From Gammaproteobacteria bacterium (GTDB lineage Bacteria > Pseudomonadota > Gammaproteobacteria > Xanthomonadales > Rhodanobacteraceae), in the NCBI GenBank assembly GCA_005877675.1, contig VBNZ01000139.1, positions 1 through 6,757 of the forward strand: a stretch of DNA of 6,757 nucleotides, written 5' to 3'. Shown here piece after piece: positions 1 through 3,806 of the stretch (position 1 is the first letter of the stretch; the number at the start of each line of letters is the position of its first letter). The notes beneath the pieces were generated by a model. The model was given only the letters and a program-made list of their open reading frames with translations. It was not told the origin of the DNA and ran no database searches. Both the position numbers and the translations under genes were made by a program.

Positions 1-489
1 CAGGTTGTTTCGCCCGCGAATTACAATGCGCCCGGTCAACTCGTGATTGCCGGCAATAGCGAGGCGGTCGATCGCGCGCTCACGCGTCTGGCCGAACTTG
101 GGGTGAAGAAAGCGGTAAAGCTCGCGGTCAGCGTGCCTTCGCATTGCGCCTTGATGCGCGATGCCGCCGATCGTTTGGCAGAGCGCTTCAACACGATTGC
201 GTGGCAAACGCCGAAGATACGCATCGTACAGAACGCCGAAGCGCGTTCGTACGACAGTGTCGACGACATTCGCACCGCGCTCGCGCGCCAGCTGTATCAG
301 CCAGTGCGTTGGACCGATAGCGTGCATGCGCTTGCCGCCGCTGGCGTCAAACGCGTCGCTGAGTGCGGCCCGGGCAAAGTGCTGACCGGTTTGCTCAAGC
401 GCGTCGAGCGCACGCTCGACGGGCGCGCGATCGGCGCGCCGGCGGATCTCGAACAAGCCATTGCCGACTGGTCGAATCCGTTGCGCTGA
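1..489 (+). CDS. fabD: Malonyl-CoA:ACP transacylase, C-terminal part (5' end outside window)
   Basis: The reading frame is open from the first base and ends at TGA 487-489, giving 162 residues of the C-terminal half. FabD moves malonyl from CoA to acyl carrier protein in the cytoplasm, supplying extender units for type II fatty-acid synthesis. The fragment starts QVVSPANYNAPGQ, as FabD proteins do after the catalytic-serine region. SVPSHCALM carries the catalytic His (residue 48 of the fragment, E. coli His201 by alignment from memory), and the closing ECGPGKVLTGL motif is present. By comparison with the 309-residue E. coli protein, about 153 residues, including the nucleophile Ser, lie left of the window. 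fabG follows after 107 bp on the same strand, the conserved fabD-fabG order, so they are probably co-transcribed. A GTG at 43 is in frame but is internal to the domain, not a start. The identification is secure. Confidence 0.96.
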   Translation, partial: QVVSPANYNAPGQLVIAGNSEAVDRALTRLAELGVKKAVKLAVSVPSHCALMRDAADRLAERFNTIAWQTPKIRIVQNAEARSYDSVDDIRTALARQLYQPVRWTDSVHALAAAGVKRVAECGPGKVLTGLLKRVERTLDGRAIGAPADLEQAIADWSNPLR

Positions 490-596
490 CGCGATGCCTT
501 GAAGCGCATCTGCGTGCCGCGGGCGGGTGTGAGGCAGGACGCCGAACGCAGGAGCGCCATGGACGACCGCTTGGATTGAATGGAATGGGAGCACGC

Positions 597-1340
597 ATGA
601 ATATTGATCTCCAAGGTGAAATCGTCCTCGTCACCGGCGCCAGCCGCGGCATCGGTGCCGCCATCGCAGATGTTCTGGCCGCACTAGGTGCGAAGGTCAT
701 CGGTACCGCGACGAGTGAAGCCGGCGCTATCGCGATCGGCGAACGCCTTGCTCCGCACGGCGGCGTCGGCCGCGTGCTCAACGTGACCGATTCCGCCGCA
801 GTCGATGCGCTGATCGAAAACATCGGCAAGGAATTCGGCGCGGTCTCGATCCTCGTCAACAACGCCGGTATCACGCGCGATCAGCTGCTGATGCGCATGA
901 AGGACGAGGACTGGCAGGCAATCCTCGATACGAACCTCTCATCCGTCTATCGCACGAGCAAAGCGGTGATGCGCGGCATGATGAAAGCACGCAAGGGCCG
1001 CATTATCAGCATCGCCTCGGTCGTCGGTGTCACCGGCAATCCGGGACAAGCAAACTACGCTGCGGCGAAGGCCGGCATCATTGCGTTCTCCAAATCGCTC
1101 GCGCGCGAGATCGGTTCGCGCGGCATCACCGTCAATGTCGTCGCGCCGGGATTCATCGATACCGACATGACGCGTGCACTAACCGAGGAGCAGCGCGGTG
1201 CGTTGCTCGGTCAGATCGCACTGGGTCGCCTTGGCGCGCCGGACGATATCGCGCAGGCCGTCGCATTCCTGGCGTCGCCGGCAGCAGCCTACATCACTGG
1301 TGAGACGCTGCACGTGAACGGTGGCATGTATATGGCGTGA
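597..1340 (+). CDS. fabG: 3-oxoacyl-[ACP] reductase FabG
   Basis: This 247-residue short-chain dehydrogenase reduces 3-oxoacyl-ACP with NADPH in each round of fatty-acid elongation (cytoplasmic, normally a tetramer). Seen in the sequence: the nucleotide-binding TGASRGIG at residues 13-20, NNAG at 88-91, Asn113, and the catalytic Ser141, Tyr154 and Lys158 in the usual S-x12-YxxxK spacing. The C-terminal VNGGMYMA is typical of FabG. Length matches the family. The start at 597 is preceded by GGGAG (587-591) at 5 nt spacing; an in-frame ATG at 585 would add only four residues and overlaps that site. The gene follows fabD, but acpP, the usual downstream neighbour, is absent. Instead a luxR gene converges on it with an 11-bp gap and no visible terminator. 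FabG also makes acyl-ACP intermediates that an AHL synthase can use, so the nearby luxI may be metabolically linked; that link is inference. Confidence 0.97.
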   Translation: MNIDLQGEIVLVTGASRGIGAAIADVLAALGAKVIGTATSEAGAIAIGERLAPHGGVGRVLNVTDSAAVDALIENIGKEFGAVSILVNNAGITRDQLLMRMKDEDWQAILDTNLSSVYRTSKAVMRGMMKARKGRIISIASVVGVTGNPGQANYAAAKAGIIAFSKSLAREIGSRGITVNVVAPGFIDTDMTRALTEEQRGALLGQIALGRLGAPDDIAQAVAFLASPAAAYITGETLHVNGGMYMA

Positions 1341-1351
1341 GGCGCGCCTGA

Positions 1352-2062
1352 CTATTTGAGCAAGTCCAGCAGCACGGCCTTGACCGCAGCCTGAGTCTTG
1401 TTTACGGCGTCGAGTTTTTCGACTATTGCCGTGACGTGAAAATTCACAGTGCGTTCGCTGATGCCGAGCAGCACGGCGATCTGTGGCGCGGTCTTGCCTG
1501 CGGCGGTCCAGCGCAGGACTTCGCATTCGCGCGGTGTCAACTCATGCTCGGGGTAGGCCAGGCCTGTTGGCATCAGGGTGCTCATTGCGGCATGCGCGGT
1601 ATGTGCCAGCCAAAGCAGGCGCGGTTCGATTTCATCGAGTTCGATCTGACTGAGCGGCTCGGCCGAGCGCGCGACCGAAATCAATCCGTTGGTGTGGGCA
1701 CGCCCCCAGGTTGCGGCTGTCCAGCCGAAACGCACGCCGTGTGCGTTAGCGTCTTCCCAGAACGCATGCTGCTGTCCAAGCGGACTCTTGCCCCAGATAA
1801 CCGGCAATGCCGTGCGCCACGCTTGGGCGAGAATGGGATCGACGTGCAGGTAGTCGTTGTCGAAATAACGGCGTTGCCAGGAGTGCGGGTAAGTTGTCGA
1901 CCAGGATTCGGTCGGCGTCGCATTTGCCGCCGCCACGCGAATTCCGAACGAACAATATTCAAAGCCCAATTCTTTGGTCAGCCGCGCAAGTTCTGCGAAC
2001 AACTCGTCTGTTGTTTTCGACTCGGTCAGGCGTCCGAGTGCATCTTCGCGCCAATTTCCCAT
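1352..2062 (-). CDS. LuxR-family AHL-responsive transcriptional regulator
   Basis: This 236-residue protein has the two-domain LuxR plan. The N-terminal autoinducer-binding domain (about 20-160) carries the conserved ligand-pocket residues Trp62, Tyr66, Asp75-Pro76 and Trp90, plus glycines at 109 and 113, in TraR-like spacing. The C-terminal LuxR-type helix-turn-helix (about 172-232) has LTPRECEVLRWTAAGK with the invariant Glu179, Leu183 and Gly189, and a recognition-helix region ISERTVNFHV. It should bind an acyl-homoserine lactone and then lux-box DNA; the luxI next door makes it a cognate receptor rather than an orphan. The start codon (2060-2062) has GGAG at 5 nt spacing (2068-2071 on the opposite strand). 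A lux box begins 19 bp upstream of the ATG, so bound LuxR could influence or block its own transcription. The gene ends 11 bp from the convergent fabG. It resembles the CepR/TofR/PhzR group, but I do not assign a specific name. Confidence 0.95.
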   Translation of the reverse strand: MGNWREDALGRLTESKTTDELFAELARLTKELGFEYCSFGIRVAAANATPTESWSTTYPHSWQRRYFDNDYLHVDPILAQAWRTALPVIWGKSPLGQQHAFWEDANAHGVRFGWTAATWGRAHTNGLISVARSAEPLSQIELDEIEPRLLWLAHTAHAAMSTLMPTGLAYPEHELTPRECEVLRWTAAGKTAPQIAVLLGISERTVNFHVTAIVEKLDAVNKTQAAVKAVLLDLLK

Positions 2063-2081
2063 ATCCGCTCCAGCCCAGGCG

Positions 2082-2101
2082 ACATGTCAGGATTGACAGT
2101 T
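2082..2101 (+). promoter_or_regulatory. lux box upstream of the rsaM-like gene, divergent from luxR
   Basis: The 20-bp element ACATGTCAGGATTGACAGTT is an imperfect palindrome (ATGT-N8-ACAG) and matches the lux box in front of luxI at 16 of 20 positions. It lies exactly 20 bp upstream of a GATAAT hexamer, placing its centre near -42.5 of the predicted start site, the classic spacing for LuxR-activated promoters. It is also 19 bp from the luxR start codon, so one site may serve both divergent genes: activating rsaM and acting on luxR. Binding is inferred from sequence only. Confidence 0.75.
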
Positions 2102-2121
2102 GGCACACGCATCGCGATCGG

Positions 2122-2127
2122 GATAAT
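2122..2127 (+). promoter_or_regulatory. Candidate -10 element (GATAAT) for the rsaM-like gene
   Basis: GATAAT matches the sigma-70 consensus at 5 of 6 positions. There is no -35 at normal spacing: the TTGACA inside the lux box is 23 bp away, too far for unaided use. This fits an activator-dependent promoter with LuxR bound at 2082-2101. The transcript would start near 2134, leaving a leader of about 25 nt before the GTG start at 2159. Confidence 0.55.
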
Positions 2128-2146
2128 GCGCTTGAAACAATACTAT

Positions 2147-2161
2147 AAGGAAGACACCGTG
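2147..2161 (+). promoter_or_regulatory. Strong ribosome binding site fixing a GTG start for the rsaM-like gene
   Basis: AAGGAAG at 2147-2153 is followed by 5 nt and then GTG at 2159-2161. An in-frame ATG at 2126 lies upstream, but it overlaps the candidate -10 hexamer and precedes the predicted transcript start, so it should not be used. The GTG is therefore the preferred start. Confidence 0.7.
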
Positions 2162-2577
2162 ATCGTATCCACGACAGCGCAGCGCATCGAATATACGGGA
2201 TATTCCAGCGATGGGTACATCCGTTTGACGTACGCGTACTTCTGCAAGCTGCTGTTCCGGCACCGGTCGAGCATATCTGACAACGCGCTGCGCGAAGAAC
2301 TGGCCAGCCAGAAGATACCTGCGATTGGATGGACGACAGCACGATGGCGCAAGTCAGCGTGAGCTGGGCGTGGTTCGCGGTTGCGGAGGGCGTGCCGGAG
2401 CTCCTCGCGCCGGGTGGCGTCAACAGCAATGTGATGCTCGTTTCCGCGCGCGGGCGCGACCTCGGCTGGTCGCGTACGGATCAGCTGCTGCAGCGCTGGC
2501 TGGCGCGGCGCAAATGGCGCCCGATCAAGTGCGGTGAGAATACTTTTGTCGGATATCCGCGCTCGACATTGCAATAA
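2159..2577 (+). pseudogene. rsaM: RsaM-like quorum-sensing modulator (DUF4902 type), broken by a -1 frameshift
   Basis: Two overlapping frames together make one protein. The first starts at GTG 2159, reads MIVSTTAQRIEYTG then DGYIRLTYAYFC, reaches KIPAIGWT, and hits TGA at 2360-2362. The second, open from 2281, continues with STMAQVSVSWAWFAV, then VNSNVMLVSARGRDLGW, a helix QLLQRWL and KWRPIKCG, ending at TAA 2575-2577. The span is 419 nt, so adding one base near 2335-2337 (after GWT) gives 139 residues without a break, close to the roughly 147 of RsaM proteins. RsaM-type proteins sit between luxR and luxI in Burkholderia cep/tof modules and in some Pseudomonas, and they reduce AHL output. 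The position, orientation with luxI and Trp-rich C-terminal half support this; the family match is from memory. Either the gene is a fresh pseudogene or the sequence has a one-base error. No slippery site suggests programmed frameshifting. If truly broken, the circuit would lack its brake. Confidence 0.6.
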
Positions 2578-2638
2578 ATGATCCTGTAGCAGCCCCAACG
2601 CGAATTGCATCTTGCACACGTCCCGCTTGCGCTTACGC

Positions 2639-2665
2639 AAATACGCCAAAAGTATGCGCGTATTT
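2639..2665 (+). repeat. AT-rich inverted repeat, possible weak terminator after the rsaM-like gene
   Basis: AAATACGC (2639-2646) and GCGTATTT (2658-2665) form an 8-bp perfect stem with an 11-nt loop. The right arm's three T's plus two more make a run of five T's before AAC. A competing short hairpin, TTGCG-CTTA-CGCAA (2627-2640), overlaps the left arm. It lies between the end of the rsaM-like gene and the luxI lux box, so it could end the rsaM transcript weakly or be an operator. The stem is AT-rich and the U tract is short, so terminator strength is doubtful. Confidence 0.3.
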
Positions 2666-2677
2666 TTAACAAAAATG

Positions 2678-2697
2678 ACCTGTAAGAGTTGACAGTT
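2678..2697 (+). promoter_or_regulatory. lux box upstream of luxI
   Basis: ACCTGTAAGAGTTGACAGTT has the CTGT-N8-ACAG core and, by my count, matches the Vibrio fischeri lux box (as I remember it) at 14 of 20 positions. The left part CTGTAAGAGTT also resembles the Burkholderia cep-type box as I recall it. The site is 20 bp upstream of a weak -10 candidate and 71 bp upstream of the luxI ATG, as expected for LuxR-AHL activation of luxI (positive feedback). Confidence 0.85.
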
Positions 2698-2717
2698 ATC
2701 AAACCAAGAAAGAGCAG

Positions 2718-2723
2718 CTAAAT
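2718..2723 (+). promoter_or_regulatory. Weak candidate -10 element for luxI
   Basis: CTAAAT matches the -10 consensus at only 3 of 6 positions. It is proposed because it lies exactly 20 bp after the lux box, the same distance as the box-to-GATAAT gap at the rsaM promoter. Transcription would begin near 2730, giving a leader of about 39 nt. A weak -10 fits strong dependence on the activator. TAAATA, one base to the right, is an alternative. Confidence 0.4.
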
Positions 2724-2768
2724 AAGGACGCTACTCCATCCGCAAACGGGGGGAGGAGGGGTAGCAAA

Positions 2769-3413
2769 ATGTTGACAGTTACAGCGGGCACGTCTGGCGA
2801 GCTGCAATCGGGCTTGGAGCGTGAACTTGCAGTTTATCGCCATAAGGTATTCGTCGATCATCTCGGCTGGAAACTGCCGCTGGTCGAAGCCGGATACGAG
2901 CGCGACCAATTCGATCACATCGATACGGTGTACGTCATTGCGCGCGATCAGCAGGGGAATATCTGCGGCTGCGGGCGATTGCTCCCTACCACCGAGCCCT
3001 ATCTGCTTGGCAGCATTTTTCCTCACTTGATGGGCGAACAGGCCGTGCCTTGTGCAACCGAGGTATGGGAACTTTCGCGCTACTCGACGCAATCCGTCGA
3101 TGGCGAACCCGTCACGCACAATGAATTGCGCCAGCGCTTTCGTAGTCTCCTGCGCGCCATCGTCGACACGGCAATCGCTCACGGCGCGAAACGCCTGATC
3201 ACTTTCACCGTGCCCGCGCTCGAGCGCCTGTCGCGCCAGCTCGGCATACACGTCCATCGCGTCGGTCCGCCGCAGCTGGTCGACGGTTCGCCTGTGGTAG
3301 CGATGTGGGTGGAACTCGACAAACAAACACTCGAGGCGTTGCGACCCGAGCAGGACAGCGGTGCGCAAGTACTACACCCGGCCACGGTCCAACGGGCGCA
3401 GATGTCCACGTGA
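2769..3413 (+). CDS. LuxI-family acyl-homoserine-lactone synthase
   Basis: This 214-residue enzyme makes an AHL signal from S-adenosylmethionine and an acyl-ACP in the cytoplasm. All the family-defining residues are visible: Arg24, Phe28 and Trp34 in YRHKVFVDHLGW, Glu44, Asp46, Asp49, Arg70 (CGCGRLLP), Phe84, and Glu101 and Arg104 in WELSRY. The N-terminal ones fall at the usual LuxI numbering. Thr145 aligns by spacing with EsaI Thr140, a position that is Ser/Thr in many synthases of 3-oxo-AHLs, so a 3-oxo product is possible but unproven. The C-terminal HRVGPPQLVDG and the ~215-residue length recall CepI-like enzymes. The ATG is preceded by a long purine run with GGAGG at 2752-2756 and AGGGG ending 7 nt before the start. 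It is driven by the lux box at 2678-2697 and closed by a terminator at 3556-3587. Its product is expected to be sensed by the LuxR at 1352-2062. Confidence 0.96.
   Translation: MLTVTAGTSGELQSGLERELAVYRHKVFVDHLGWKLPLVEAGYERDQFDHIDTVYVIARDQQGNICGCGRLLPTTEPYLLGSIFPHLMGEQAVPCATEVWELSRYSTQSVDGEPVTHNELRQRFRSLLRAIVDTAIAHGAKRLITFTVPALERLSRQLGIHVHRVGPPQLVDGSPVVAMWVELDKQTLEALRPEQDSGAQVLHPATVQRAQMST
2771..2780 (+). repeat. Third copy of the lux-box right half-site, overlapping the luxI start
   Basis: GTTGACAGTT overlaps the luxI start codon and the codons after it. It is identical over 10 bp to the right half of the luxI lux box (2688-2697); the rsaM box shares nine of these ten bases. The left half-site is missing (no CTGT eight bases upstream), so it may be a weak or half operator, or chance constrained by coding (Met-Leu-Thr-Val). 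Confidence 0.4.
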
Positions 3414-3529
3414 AGAGGCTGTTCATCGCATTCAGGCGGAAGACGGGGTCGACCTTGCCGCTGTTGAGGGCCGCCCAATATGCGCGTGGTGCATCACGCC
3501 AAGGGCAAGCCTATCCGGTCATAGATTAA
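3410..3529 (+). CDS. Possible 39-residue basic small ORF overlapping the luxI stop
   Basis: A GTG at 3410-3412 overlaps the luxI stop (TGA 3411-3413) in the GTGA arrangement typical of translational coupling. The frame runs 39 codons to TAA 3527-3529, ending 26 bp before the luxI terminator, so it would lie inside the luxI transcript. The peptide begins MKRLFIAFRRKTGS and is rich in Arg/Lys, with no acidic residue until the last position. I do not recognise it. Against it: no own ribosome binding site, the frame is short, and other frames here are also open, so it may be the worn end of an older gene. Low confidence. Confidence 0.25.
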   Translation: MKRLFIAFRRKTGSTLPLLRAAQYARGASRQGQAYPVID

Positions 3530-3791
3530 GAACGCAGCCAGCCCCTGCGGATTTTGGCAGCGACGTGAAGTCGCTGCCTTTTTTTTTGCGGCGGCCACGC
3601 GACACCTGGCAATAAAGTGCGCAAACGACGGAATCAACACCCCACGCCCCACCAAAGCACGCCATTAGTAGCCCAAGAAGCAATAGCCACCAAGGGCCTA
3701 CCCGAGCAGCGATCGGGACATAGCCTACGATCAAAAAACATCCGACAAAGAATAAAACTTGGGAGGATTCCTTCGCTACAGCCTGAGGCAT
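3519..3791 (-). CDS. Hypothetical small membrane protein (about 90 residues)
   Basis: This ORF starts 15 bp after the stop of the GGDEF/EAL/REC gene on the same strand and could be translated with it. It has a hydrophobic stretch at residues 12-28 (VLFFVGCFLIVGY), the short linker PIAARVGP, and a second hydrophobic stretch at 34-52 (WWLLLLGLLMACFGGAW), followed by a basic segment with RGRRKKK at 65-71. This is the pattern of a two-helix inner-membrane protein with the C-terminus inside. Third-position GC is visibly lower than in the neighbours, which suggests recent acquisition or weak coding constraint. Its last 20 codons run antisense through the luxI terminator hairpin and poly-T tract, so the C-terminus may not be conserved. 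No clear ribosome binding site precedes the ATG. Function unknown; it could be spurious, but chance seldom gives two such helices on a GC-rich strand. Confidence 0.45.
   Translation of the reverse strand: MPQAVAKESSQVLFFVGCFLIVGYVPIAARVGPWWLLLLGLLMACFGGAWGVDSVVCALYCQVSRGRRKKKGSDFTSLPKSAGAGCVLNL
3556..3587 (+). terminator. Strong intrinsic terminator of the luxI transcript
   Basis: A perfect 9-bp GC-rich stem (GGCAGCGAC at 3556-3564, GTCGCTGCC at 3570-3578) with a GTGAA loop is followed directly by nine T's (3579-3587). It lies 142 bp after the luxI stop. Read on the other strand the hairpin is followed by AAAATCC, with no T run, so it should not stop transcription coming from the convergent c-di-GMP gene. 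Confidence 0.93.
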
Positions 3792-3806
3792 CCGCCGCGG
3801 CTGGCC

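Noticed and set aside
1436..2125. Upstream extension of the rsaM-like frame on the + strand
   Set aside because: The frame happens to stay open antisense to luxR. The translation there is not protein-like and the ribosome binding site supports the GTG start at 2159.
2093..2127. Ordinary sigma-70 promoter with TTGACA (2093) and GATAAT (2122)
   Set aside because: The spacer is 23 bp, too long for unaided recognition. The TTGACA is better explained as part of the lux box.
2281..2362. Programmed -1 ribosomal frameshift in the rsaM-like gene
   Set aside because: No X-XXY-YYZ slippery heptamer or strong downstream hairpin is apparent in the overlap, so mutation or sequence error is simpler.
2329..2577. 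Independent gene starting at ATG 2329
   Set aside because: No ribosome binding site precedes it, and its sequence continues the preceding frame's RsaM-like protein.
3556..3587. Bidirectional terminator between luxI and the convergent c-di-GMP gene
   Set aside because: The T run exists only on the + strand side. On the minus strand the hairpin is followed by AAAATCC.
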